Made by a program: the position numbers and the translations under genes
Part shown: positions 11,034 to 21,979 of the stretch, piece after piece
Layout of the letters: each line of letters starts with the position of its first letter
How positions within the stretch are numbered: position 1 is the stretch's first letter
Notes under the pieces: model-generated
What the model was told of the DNA's origin: nothing
What the model saw: the letters and a program-made list of their open reading frames with translations, nothing else
Databases searched by the model: none
NCBI GenBank assembly: GCA_003952965.2
Contig: CM025851.1
Location: forward strand, 20,398,822-20,462,821
Direction of reading: 5' to 3'
DNA: 64,000 nt
DNA from: Morella rubra
Taxonomy: Eukaryota; Streptophyta; Magnoliopsida; Fagales; Myricaceae

Positions 11034-12549
11034 ACCCTAAGGTATGATTTTTGGCCTAACCTAAGCATCTCCGATTGATTGGTGACAGTGGTCCAGATTT
11101 AGGATTTAAGGATTTTTTATTTTTGATTGGTCTGATTTTGTATTTCGGGATTTAGGCATTTGGGGATTTGATTGCTCAATTTTGAGTAATGTTAAGTGAT
11201 GGGATGGAATTAGTGCGAATTTGGTTTATTTCCCACTTAATTAAACTGCTACACATCAAGTGATTACTAATTCCGAATTTGGGGTTGATATTGTTCCGAA
11301 TTTTGAGTTTAATTGAGTGGTGATTGATATTGTTCCGAATTTGGGGTTGAATTGGGTAGTATGAATATTAATGGATAATTTTGTTGTCTTAATATTAGTT
11401 AAAGGCAATGCATGTCATGGATCATGGAAGATGGAAGATCGAGAAAGAGTTTTCTTTATGGATGCCATAATTTTATAACGTTGTAATCTTAGTTTTGATT
11501 TTGGAATTTAGATGAATGTTTAATTTAGGATATAGATTTTGGATTGTTATTTGGGTGAATGTTTATTTTAGAATCTAGATTTTGGATGATTGTTATTTGG
11601 ATAAAGTAGATGAAAATTTTGATTAAATATGTAGCATAGTAATACCTCCTTTAGATGGTAAAAAAAAATACTACTTCCTTTAGATGACACACAAGTGGAA
11701 AATCATGTTTGAAATGTTGTGAAAAATTAGACAGAATGTGCATTTTCTCTTGCAATTTTCCCAGCTTAAATTATTTAATTTAATCCCCAATTTTCTGACT
11801 ATAAGTTTAACCATTGGATTCTCACATGTTGAAACTCTTGGGTAAGGAAATTTAGTTATTTTATTTTAGGGGAAAAGTCATAGTTAACCCCGTATCTATA
11901 TGCTAAAATTAATTTTGTATCCACAACTATCAAAACAGCGTTTTGAGTCATTTATCTTTTGAAAATCATCAATGTATGCCCCTATCCAAATTAGGCGTTA
12001 AGTCAGACAGAAAACATGCAAAATGACATAAATGCCCCTCCAAGACAAAATTACTAAAACTACTGCAAAATTCATCAAAAATTAAAAAAATGATATTTTT
12101 TTAAAAAAAAATAATAATATTTAAATAAAACTATTGAAACTCTATTTTAATAATCTATTTATTTTTAATTTATTTCTTAAATTTTTATTACTTTAAATTT
12201 TTTTAATAATTTTGTCTTGAATGACCATTTCGGTCATTTTACATACTTTTCTGTATAACTTTACGCCTGATTTCGACAGGAGTGTACATTGATGATTTTC
12301 AAAAGATAAAGAACGTAAACTATCATTTTAGCCTATAGATACGAGGCTAACTATGAATTTTTTCCCTTATTTTATAACATAATTTTTTTCAACCCAAAAA
12401 GCCTATGGGGCCCATTTGGGATAAAAAAAAAAAAAACTAGCAAAAAAGTTCACTGACAGAACCGAAATTTTTTTTAGGATTCTTGTGGGTGCAGGAACCA
12501 GAACGGGAATAGCCCCTTCTGGTTTCATCTGTTCTGGTACCCACCCTTA
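10662..12549. mobile_element. Non-autonomous hAT element, copy 1 (1888 bp)
   Basis: The left end TAAGGGCAGAAACCGG and right end GGTACCCACCCTTA form short inverted ends (TAAGGGTGGG in better copies). The flanking octamers AAAAGCAC and AATGGGAC are decayed forms of the AAGGGCAC target duplication that flanks copies 3 and 4. Inside are GGAACCGGAA-type subterminal motifs, a C-rich leader, a (CT)n tract at 10994-11026 and ACCCTAAGGTATG, which looks like a 5' leader and intron of a lost transposase gene. A 0.5-kb inverted-repeat element is inserted at 11870. Confidence 0.75.
11870..12366. mobile_element. Inverted-repeat MITE (MULE-like), 0.5 kb
   Basis: The left arm (GGGAAAAGTCATAGTTAACC, then CGTATCTATA) is matched by the reverse complement of the right arm (GGGAAAAAATTCATAGTTAG, then CGTATCTATA). 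The arms are about 150 bp each, around an AT-rich core. It is flanked by TTATTTTA-like direct repeats. hAT copy 3 has the uninterrupted sequence at about 26410-26440, so this is a real insertion. No coding capacity. Confidence 0.75.
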
Positions 12550-12690
12550 AATGGGACATTGAATGAATGAGGGCAACAAGCGGTTACAGTGAAGGAAGAA
12601 GCGCACTGAGGAAGTGACAGTTTCAAAAATTTGGGGCAAACAGAGTGAGAGGTCTAAATCCTCACTTTGGGCCAAAAGTTTTATAAGTTT

Positions 12691-13797
12691 TGTTAGCCCA
12701 AGGTTGTTTTGTAAAACAAACCATTTTGATTTTGATGATAACAAAAGTTTCTAAGTACTTTGAAGTCTTGTAAATTTTTTATTTGTCAATCCACTTTTCT
12801 AAATGATATATTTCAAAGGATTGGGTTTTCTCTCTCTAAAATATTTATAGGAGGATTTGAACACCATTACACAAGTTGATAAGATCAATTTTTCCCTTTG
12901 TAGGTGTTTAAAAAGGTTTTGGAATGGTTTGGACGCTTTAAAGTTGCTGATTTTCTCTCCAGCACTTATAAGTGTCGACACATTGATTCATAGTGTCGAC
13001 ACATTGCACTTACACCCGCGACATCATTTCCAGACGAAGACAAGTGTCGACACATTGCATTGACTCCCGAAAGCTCAACTCTAGTTCAATTTTTGATGTG
13101 TCAACACATGCTAACCATGTGTCAACACATGCCACGGGTTTTTGATGACCGTTGAAGTCAAAGAAGATTTAAATACTAGAAGAAAAAGAGAAGAGAAGGA
13201 TCGTACGCATAGACTTTGCAATTATTCTACGACCTAACTTCTAGAGAGAGAAAGTGCTTTGAAGAAGAGAGAAACCGCACCTACCAAGAAAGCTTGTGAT
13301 TCCTCTGCCAAACTTCAGCTTTCTACTGAGATCTTTATCTTATTACACTCTTTTGTGCTTTACACTTGTATATTCGGCTTTAAGAGCATTCATTGATCTT
13401 CCTTTGTACCCATCCTTTATAAACCACTTGAGTGTTGGGTAAACACTAGGTCCTACTCGTGTGGGTAGAAGAAATCCCTTGGGTTTTGGATTTGTGAAGA
13501 GAGTTGAAGCGTGAGCTCGAAAAACACTTTGTAAAGGTTCCTTAGCACCCGGAAGCTAAGGTGTATTTGCTATTTGAAGAATAGTGAAAAGAAGCCCAAG
13601 GAAGTAAATAGCCTTGGGGGTGGACGTAGGCAAGTGTTGGCCGAACCACCTAAAATTACGGTGTCATCTCTTTAACTCCATCTTTTTTTTTTACTTGCTC
13701 ATATCTCTCCTTGTTGTGTTCTATGATTTACCATTATATGCTTAAATTATCTTGAAAAAGTTTTAAAATTTATTAAAACCCAAGTTTCAGACTTACA
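12691..13797 (+). mobile_element. Solo LTR 1, LTR retrotransposon (SIRE-like copia suspected)
   Basis: The 1107-bp sequence begins TGTTAGCCCAAGG and ends GACTTACA. It is flanked by AGTTT and AATTT, a 5-bp target duplication with one difference. No internal region or second LTR adjoins it, so it is a solo LTR left by recombination. The GATTTTGATGATAACAAA phrase near its start and the GACTTACA end are shared in kind with solo LTR 2 and recall SIRE-type copia LTRs; the family is inferred. The same locus without the LTR is seen at about 19130-19150. Confidence 0.75.
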
Positions 13798-13824
13798 AAT
13801 TTCCTAGTTGAAAGGATTGCTATC

Positions 13825-14165
13825 AACTTAAGTCGAGGATTCTACAGAGAATGAAGGTCCTACAAGGTCTTTAGAGGAGTTCTTAAGGGGATACAAAACC
13901 TCCATTGTTATACCACATAGACTATCATTATCATATACAACACGATGCATTCATATGTAACCCTTCTCTCCCATTTAGTTCCCCAAGAGTTCTAGACTGT
14001 TCCATAGCCCACATTTTCATTTCTATGATTTAGCTTTGTCCCACATATTCTAGTAAAAACACCATGTATCATGCACAACTGAATTGGGACATAAAACGAA
14101 ATTGATTTTCAAATAACAATAATTTGCTTTAGTTACAAAAAGAGTTAACTTCATAGCTCAAATCA
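13825..14165 (+). repeat. Composite-unit segment with host-gene 3' exon fragment
   Basis: The sequence at 13832-13955 (starting GTCGAGGATTCTACAGAG) matches 16123-16244. In the latter it follows the pseudogene reading frame and encodes an end like EDSTENEGPTTFVEEFLMGY. Here it is detached from the rest of the gene and followed by the recurring segment GTAACCCTTCTCTCCCATT, then by AATAATTTGCTTTAGTTAC. It is part of the amplified unit, not a functional gene. Confidence 0.6.
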
Positions 14166-16244
14166 TTGTTGGAAGATTAATGGGATGCTTATAACTACTA
14201 TGGTCATCTGTCTAATATGGCAGCAATGGATTTCCCTTGTGATAATCCCCCTGATTTTAATTATAAGGGACAATCTTATCTTTGTCCTAAGGACTCATCA
14301 TTAGCATTGGAAGGAAATAGTATGCGTGCCGTGTCTTATGACCCAGACATTGATGTTGCTCTGTCATCATCCAAGTGCTTGATGCCCAATTACACCCAGA
14401 ACTTGTTGTGAGAGCTTGCTAAATCAAGCCATAGGACAATCTTTACATGTGGCTGAAAGGTTGAAGGCTTATGGTGAATCCTCTGATAACATACATGGAA
14501 AGATGACAAGTATGATCCAGGGAAGAGATAAGTAGATTAAATCTAGAGGCACAAAACGAGTAAACGCTGAATCTTTTCCAGATTCAAATTCCAAGTTAAG
14601 CTTTTTAAGTTCTCATCAGCATCAGATATGCCCTCACCCCTCAAAATAGTCCTCAAGGTTAGTGGTCATATCCAATGCTAGCCATTACTAGGAGCAATGG
14701 GAATTTGGATGTTGGCTCGCACGAGAGATCCATCTCACTTAATTCTTCCTCAGCTCAGTGGCGAAACCAGGAATGCAATCAAAGAGGGGCAAACTCCTAA
14801 GAGAAAATGAAAAAAAAAATACTACATAATGCAAAAAAATGTCTTAAGAGTTAAAATATCAAAAATTAAGGACTAAAAATATTAAAATATCAAAAATTAA
14901 GGATGCAACAGTCAACGGTGGGGCTGTCAGGCGCTGCTCTGCGGTGGTCGATGGGCAGTCCGACGTGGAGGAGCTGAGAGGAGAGGGAGGAGCTGGGAGA
15001 AAGAGGCGGAGAGGTCAAAGGGGGGATCGTGTGTGCGAGAGGAGAGGGATGAGGGGAGATTAAAAAAAAATTAAGCAGACGATGAAACGTTTGTTAATTT
15101 TTAAAAAAAAATGAAAAAGAAAAAACAAGCTGGGTTGATTAACGGGCTGGACTGGGCTGCTTGGGCCTAGGGGGTGGGCTGAGGCATTATTTTGGGGGGG
15201 CCAACCAGGGCAGTGGCCCCTGTTCACCCCCTTGCCTCCGCCTGTGCCTTAGCTGCACATGCTATTTCTCCTTCACCAGAAAAAATTTCAGTGTTAGCTC
15301 TTTCAGTTGGATCACCAAGCATTAGCACAAATCTTTCAACCTTTAATCCTGTGTTGTCAATTAATGGGAATTTTTCATGCTTTAATGCACTCAACAACAA
15401 TGAGAATTCCCGCGGTTGTAATTCAGAAAAATTCTCTACAGTACATGATCCAATTCGCTTGAAAAAATCACATGTCCTGTTGAATGCCAAAGGCAAAGAG
15501 GTTTGCCAAGATAAAAGCTTGATAGAAAAGGGTAGTGAAAGAAAAAGTGACTAGACTGTCTCGGATGATGGGATGGATCCCTTGCTCTTGGCAAAATTTA
15601 AGTTGCAATCTCTTGTGATAAAACCTAGTGTTTTTGTTCAAAATTCTTCTAAAACGCTGGATGAGAATGACTCTGATTTGGATTCACCCATCTGGAAAGG
15701 TACCCTGACATCAGGTCAATTTCCATTTGGAGTTTCAGGCTCTGCGAGTTCAAAATGTCTTTGTAAGGAGCTAGAAACAAGTACCAATTTAAATCCTCTG
15801 GCACCTCAATTTTTCCCAAGTAAGGCTAAAGGAAGCACATACACCATGAAAGTGGATGTGGTAGAAATGATTTTTCATCTTTTCACAAGGGTGAATCTTC
15901 AGCTATTTCTTTAACATCAAGAGAGCCTACAAATGTGGATTCTGCGAAAGTGGGAACAAATCCTTGTGGATCAGGCAATGGAATTGCTAATGAATGTTCT
16001 AATGACATCCGTGAAGCGGAGAAGGAGAATGCTTTGGTGAACACCTCTAGAAGTAGCTCTTTGTTCAATTCTGCTCACATTGTTCAACCATCTCCTTTGG
16101 GAGATTACTTTATATCTAAGAGTCGAGGATTCTACAGAGAATGAAGGTCCTACAACGTTTGTGGAGGAGTTCTTAATGGGATATGAAACCTCCATTGCTA
16201 TACCACACAGACTATCCTTATCAGATACAACACGATGCATTCTT
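14166..16244 (+). pseudogene. Pseudogene copy 1 of an uncharacterised serine-rich plant protein
   Basis: Broken reading frames encode, in order: a segment MAAMDFPCDNPPDFNYKGQS (14217-14411), a region with SPSPEKISVLALSVGSPS (15250-15551), then DPLLLAKFKLQSLVIKPS and DLDSPIWKGTLTSGQFPFG (15570-15860), and an end near EDSTENEGPTTFVEEFLMGY (to 16244). The DSP-WKGT motif and serine-rich composition resemble a family of large uncharacterised, probably nuclear, plant proteins. A TAG at 15552 stands where copy 2 has a lysine codon, and the frame shifts near 15847. A hAT MITE at 14756-15246 splits the frame. Spliced introns appear to be retained, so it came from genomic duplication, not retroposition. 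Function of the parent gene unknown. Confidence 0.65.
14756..15246. mobile_element. hAT-type MITE (491 bp) in pseudogene copy 1
   Basis: The ends CAGTGGCG and CGCCTGTG (inverted: CACAGGCG) are flanked by the 8-bp direct repeats CCTCAGCT (14748-14755) and CCTTAGCT (15247-15254). Pseudogene copy 2 reads uninterrupted across this point at about 22193-22205 (TTCTTCCTCAACTGCACATG). The interior is G-rich and non-coding. Confidence 0.85.
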
Positions 16245-17487
16245 TGTAAGTCCTAGATTAAGGCAACCCAAGAGGGGGGTGAATTGGATTTCCAAACTTT
16301 TTCGCTTTTAACCCCAAAACCGTGTTTGCAAAGTAAAGTCTAATTTAGCACAAGTATATTAAAATAACGAGTAAATAAGTGCTAAATGTAAGGAATAGGG
16401 ATAGAGAAGCAAACACGTGATTTTTAGGTGGTTCGGCAAACCCGCCTACATCCACCCCTCAAGCTCCTTCACCGAGCCTTGAGGTTTTCCCACTATCTTC
16501 AAATAGCATATACTCTAGCTTCCGGGTGCTAGAGAACCTTACAAGTGTTTTCCCGGGCTCAACACTCAAACCCACCAAGTGGTTTTTCGGGCTCACCACT
16601 CACAACCTAACCAAGCTTGAGATATACCTCTCTAAGCTTCTTCTTTAGTGAACAACCTCACTAAAGGAATCACTTCTTTTGGATAGGAAGATTGAAGAAT
16701 AAACTCTCTCAAAGAGTGTATATGAAATTGGAAATCTCTATCTCTTTATTCACACAAAGACAAGGATATGAAAGTGTGTTTTGTGTGAATGATATGAGAA
16801 ATATAGAATATGAAGGTTTGGAATATTTCTCAAGTGATCTAAATGATATGTGGTCGTTGTATATTTATTTTGGACGTTATGAAGGTGTATTTATAGGCCA
16901 CATATGAAAACTAGCCGTTTATAGCCGTTAGGGGTCGATTTGACAATTTTACCGTTGTACCGGTCGACCGCTTCATGTACCGGTTTCAACTAGCCGTTGC
17001 TCAACGGTCATAAAATTTGAATGCTGTCAAATTTTGTCTCATCTTCATCGGCTTCATATAGCGGTCGACCGCTATAAATCATTTTCATAGACCGCTACAA
17101 TTAAAAAGTTTTTTTGACATTTTTGAAATCCCGCTTCAAAAACCAACTTCCCAAAAGTATAACCAAGGCTTGGAGTTTATATAGGGATGATTTGAAAACA
17201 TTTAAAGCTCATTTTGGTTGTCAAACTTGTGATAAGAAGATTATGCACGTTTTGAAAAATATGCAAGTGTGTGATTCAAATCCTTGTCAAAAGTGAAACT
17301 AAGAGTTACAAGGTTTATACCCTAAGGTCTTGAAACTTCACTTTTGAGCTCCTTGCATTTCTTGATCTTCTTTCTTCAAGTCTTTGGCTCTTTCATCAAA
17401 ACGTCTTTGTCTTTGAAGATGTCCATTTTATAAACTTGGTCCATTTATTGAAATCATCAAAATCTCGATTGTGCACAAAAGCCAACA
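16245..17487 (-). mobile_element. Solo LTR 2, LTR retrotransposon (SIRE-like copia suspected)
   Basis: The 1243-bp sequence is flanked by a perfect 5-bp duplication TTCTT (16240-16244 and 17488-17492). Read on the minus strand it begins TGTTGGCTTTTGTGC and ends GGACTTACA, so it points opposite to solo LTR 1. Its minus-strand end includes the CCCCCCTCTTGGGTTGCC phrase common in SIRE-type LTRs. No internal part adjoins it. The empty target is preserved at about 26790-26805 and, diverged, at about 13945. Confidence 0.85.
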
Positions 17488-17492
17488 TTCTT

Positions 17493-18195
17493 ATGTAACC
17501 CTTCTCTCCCATTCAATTCCCCAAGAGTTCTAGGTTGTTCCATAGCCCACATTTTCATCTCCATGATTTAGCTTTGTGCCACATTTTCAACTAAAAACAC
17601 CATGTATCATGCACAACCAAATAAAGACATAAAACAAAAATTATTCCAGACATTATTTTCTACACACAAAAATTCTAGCTTTAATAAAATTTCTCTATAT
17701 AATAATTTGGCCTCAATTTCTATTAAAAACAACAACAAAAAAAAAAAAAAAATTTTACGCAAACCATAAAAACTTCTCTCACAATAATCATATTTTTTTA
17801 CACTTGCATTGTCCAAGAATTATTTGATGTTTGGAAAACCAAAGTTTTGAAAAAATTTGAGTTTGGTGGATAAAATTTTGAGAGTTTAATTTCTTACAGG
17901 GTTTATAAAAAGTTGATGAAAAAGTTTAAAATGTTTGATTGTATAAAAATTTTATTGGAGTTTGTTAAACAGAGGAAAGATTTGGTGGAACATTTTAATG
18001 AAAAAGATGGACTTGGTTAAAAAGTAAGATGACAGAAAATTTCATATATTTATTTTTGTAAAAATTATTGAAGTTGGTGGAAAAAATGTGTTGAAATTTT
18101 TGTGAAAAATTTTGAAGTTTTGATATTTGGTTGTAAAAAATTTTATGTTTCAAAACTTTTTTGAGAGGAAGGACAAATTGAGGGAAACAATCAGC
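17493..18195 (+). repeat. Composite-unit copy lacking the hAT of the other copies
   Basis: This copy runs from ATGTAACCCTTCTCTCCCAT through TTTGGCCTCAATTTCTATTA to GAGAGGAAGGACAAATTGAG. In four other copies the octamer AAGGGCAC at this last point is followed by the hAT element; here AAGGACAAATTGAGGG continues directly. It therefore looks like the unoccupied hAT target. A different hAT sits 20 bp further on. Confidence 0.65.
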
Positions 18196-19028
18196 TAGGG
18201 TTGTTCAACCTCAATGTAGGTGCTGGTTATGGCCAAAACCGACACCTACACCGAATAGGCCGGTTTTCAACTACTGGCTACCTACACCTACACCGTTAAG
18301 GGCAATAATCGGCCCTTAGCAGTGGCGGTTCCTGGTTAACCTGCATTTATATTGAGCCATTTTTTTAGCATTTTACGCACTTGGCTTAATGTATTTTTTT
18401 TTTCTTTTAATCCATTGATCACATATCAATAAAATCTAAACTAATGAACTCCAAAATCAATCAAATTAGAGAACAATCAAAGCACTAAAATATCAACATG
18501 TATTTGCTGAAAAGAGCTAGAATATTATGAGGAAATATTTTCTAGGTAAACTAGAATATTATTATTCGAAACTAGCTACTGTTGAGCATAAAAAATCAAG
18601 CCAATACGAATTACAAACAATATGTAGTTCTCAATTATTCCTCGACTTAGAAAGAGTATTGTTGCTGTAATCCTACTCTTCATCATTATTTCACTAGTAC
18701 CGATCCAAAATACTCATTCCCAGACAAATATGAACCAGCATTTTTTTAATCCAGTATTTCGTCTCGTGGTGCAAAGATAAATCCTATCAAATATCCTACA
18801 CCATTTAGATTATAAAAAAACAAACAAACAAAGTAAGAAACGCGCAACAGTTGCAAACGGCGTAGTTTACATTTTAAAAAAAAAAAACTGATTTTACCAA
18901 TACTTGGGAACCGGTAAAACCTCCGGGTTTCTTCAAAAAGAAACCACCGACACCGGTTAAGCCAGATACCTAGAATCCAATGCGGTACTAGTGGAACCGG
19001 ATTTTTCCGGTTGGGTTGAATAGCCCTA
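18196..19028. mobile_element. Second, non-autonomous hAT element (833 bp)
   Basis: The left end TAGGGTTGTTCAACC and right end GGTTGAATAGCCCTA are 15-bp inverted repeats with two differences. The flanking octamers CAATCAGC (18188-18195) and CAATTGGC (19029-19036) match at six of eight positions. Subterminal GG(A/T)ACCGG-type motifs are frequent. There is no transposase. It is unrelated in sequence to the TAAGGGTGGG hAT family in this window. Confidence 0.75.
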
Positions 19029-19164
19029 CAATTGGCTACAGTGAAGGAAAAAGCGCACTAAGGAAATGACAATTTTAAAAATTAGGTGCAGACAAAATGA
19101 GGGTACTAACCCTCATTTTAGGCAAAAAATTTTATAAGTTTGTTAGTTGAAAGGATTTCTATCA

Positions 19165-20290
19165 ACCTAAGTTGCACAACCGAATAAAGACATACATTAA
19201 TGCTTCAAAGGACATAGGAAAGCAATGTGGAAAGACATATAATGGCTTTGAGAGAATTATAAGAAAAAACTCGGGGATGCTACGCTGACAGAGTTAGCCT
19301 AACTGTGGATGAGTTCGTTGAAATGATGTTAGTGGATGGGTGTTTCATCATGGAGCTGTTTCGCGTATATGCAAACAAAATTCCTAGAAATGATTCTGAC
19401 CCCAATCTTCCAAATGTGTTGGATGCTCCGTGGCTTAAAGCATGATCTACTAATGCTTGAAAATTAGCTTCACTTCTTTGTGCTTACCAAGTTGTTCAAG
19501 ATGACCAAGGGTATTGAGGGACATGAAGTTATTATTTCTACTTAGGAACATGAAATTATTATTTCTATTGAGGAACATGGAGTTATTTCTACTGAGGAAC
19601 ATGAGTTATTATTTCTACTGTGTAACATAAAGTTATTTCTACTGAGGAACATGAAGTTATTTCTCTGGCGCATGAATTTTTCAAGGGCGTAGGACCATGT
19701 TCACTGCGTGACGTGTCAAAATTAAAATCCAAAGATTCACCATCTACTTTCTCCGATATAAACAGTTATCTATCCATCCTTTGCCCAAGAGGATCCGATA
19801 GCTAGAGCCTTACAGAGCCCAAAATACGGCAATTCAGTGTCTTGTGCCACAAGCTTATCGAGGGTGGAATGAAATTCAAGCAATCAGTGAGAGGTGGCTT
19901 ATTTGACATAAAGTTCAATAATGGGGTAATGAAAATTCCACCGTTGAAAATAGATGACGATACAAAATCTTTTCTACGTAATTTGATTCATATGAGCAAT
20001 ACAAGCCCATTATGTCTACCTTTGTCAGTGATTATCTAGGCTTCATGAATTGTCTCATTAATTCACCAAGGGATGCACAACTTTTAAGTGGCCCGGAATT
20101 ATTGTTAGCTATTTGGGTGATGATGACATTATTTCCAACATGTTTAACAAGATCAAAATCAACGTCATGTTACATCAAATCTCTTATGAAGAAGCCAGTG
20201 CAAAAGTGAACAAGCATTGTAGAACACGTCGATATTTAACTTCATTATAGAAAATATTAGCGACGTTTTTGAATAAGTTGTTTGACTCAA
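19165..20290 (+). pseudogene. DUF247-family pseudogene
   Basis: Broken frames encode successive pieces typical of plant DUF247 (UPF0481) proteins. VDEFVEMMLVDGCFIMELFR lies near 19310; a DLLMLE-like stretch follows; VRGGLFDIKFNNGVMKIPPL lies at 19890-19950; MSTFVSDYLGFMNCLINSPR lies at 20012-20070; and an end resembling NKHCRTRRYLTS lies near 20210. In-frame stops and frame changes separate them. Between the two halves lies an imperfect repeat of 25-30 bp (19520-19670, unit GAGGAACATGAAGTTATTTC). Functional family members are membrane-associated proteins of mostly unknown role, some in self-incompatibility. This copy is dead. Confidence 0.75.
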
Positions 20291-20601
20291 CAGTAGACTG
20301 ACTATTTGATTCTGTGGTTGAATACTTAACTTTCTTGGATGTGAGACTTTTCTTTACACAAATTAACTCAGAAAAAAAAAAAAAATTCACATTGCATTCC
20401 AAAGTTTGCAACATTATCTTCTAAATAAATTATAAACTGTTATATTAAAATATAAAAATATTAAAGAATTTTAGTTAATAATTATTCTTTTTACTTTTTA
20501 AAATATAAAATATTTATTAATTGTATTCAAGATTTTAGTATTTTCACATTCAGGATTTTACAAGTAAATCTAAATCTCAATTTCTATTAAAATCAACACA
20601 C

Positions 20602-20638
<37 letters not shown>

Positions 20639-21070
20639 TTACAAAACCAAAAAAACTTCTCTCACAAAAATTTTCTTTTCGAACATATTTCTTAACTCTC
20701 ACATTTTCCAAGAGTTACTTGATGTATGGAATACAAAAATTTTAAACAATTTGAGTTTTTACTATAAAATTTTGAGAGTTTGACTTCTTATGGGGTTTAT
20801 AAAAAGTTGGTGAAAAAGTTTAAAGATCTTTGATGGTAAAAAAATTGTATTGGAGTTTGTTGAAAGAGAAAAGATTTGATTAAACTTTTTAATAAAAAAT
20901 ATGGAGTTTGTCAAAAAGTAAGATAAGAGAAAATTTCATGTATTTGTTTTTATGAAAAATATTGAAGATGGTGGAAAAAAAATGTATTGAAATTTTTGTG
21001 AAAATTTTGAGAATTTGATATTTGGTTGTAAAAATTTTAATGTTTGAAAAAAATTTGAGAGGAAGGGCAC
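20291..21070 (+). repeat. AT-rich spacer and left arm of composite unit
   Basis: AT-rich DNA with a poly-A run at 20605-20636 leads into another copy of the recurring unit (about 20575-21070). The copy ends in GGAAGGGCAC immediately before hAT copy 2. No gene. Confidence 0.65.
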
Positions 21071-21975
21071 TAAGTGCCAGAACCAAACAGCCTTTTAGGA
21101 AATTTCTTAAACTGAAACCGGAACCTGAAATTCCACCGGAATAAGGAAAATTTTCAGTTTCTTGTTTCAAAAAAAATGAACCAAATAAGTTATCCCCCAT
21201 TCCCCTAGCCCTTTCATGCGAATCAGCCTTCTGCCTTCATTTTTTTCCCAACCCCAACTCTCCTCAATCCCCTCTCCCTTGCCTTCTTCACCCAGCGCCC
21301 CACTCCCCAGCCCTAAGTAGCCAGTCGCCGCCGCTCGTCCACTCCTCTCAACCGCCGTCGACCAAAGTTTTTGGGATGTCTCAGCTCTTTCTCTCTCTTT
21401 AGGCGTTGAATCTCTCTCTCTTGCTGCTATTAAGCATCTCAGTCTAACCCTAAAGTATGGATTTTGGGCCTAACCTAACAATCTCCGATGGATTGGTGAC
21501 ATTGGTCCAGATTTAGGATTTAGGGATTTTTTATTTTTGATTGGTCTGATTTTGTATTTCGGGATTTAGGCATTTAGGGATTCGATTGCTCAATTTTGAG
21601 TAATGATAAGTGATGGGATAGAATTAGTGCAAATTTGGTTTATTTCCCACTCAATTAAACTGCTGCACATTAAATGATTACTAGTTCTGAATTTGGGGTT
21701 GATATTGTTCCGAATTTTGGGTTGAATTGAGTGGTGATTGATACTGTTTCGAATTTGGAGTTGAATTGGGTCGTATAAATATTAAATGGATACTTTGTTG
21801 CCTTAATATTTCTTTCATAATTTTTTTGCTTTGTTTTTGTCTTTTGTAGAGATGGAGAACTTGAGGATATGCTAAACATGTCACATGTGGTATTGTGGTT
21901 AAAGGCAATGCATGTCATGAATCATGAAAGATGGAGAAAAAGTTTTCTTTATGGATGCCATAATTTTATAACGTT
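21071..21975. mobile_element. hAT element, copy 2, right end missing
   Basis: It follows a perfect AAGGGCAC (21063-21070) and begins TAAGTGCCAGAACC. It runs parallel to copy 1 through the C-rich leader, CT-rich stretch and ACCCTAAAGTATGGATTTT, as far as GCCATAATTTTATAACGTT. It then passes abruptly into pseudogene copy 2 at about 21980, so the right half and terminus are deleted. Confidence 0.65.
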
Positions 21976-21979
21976 TTCA

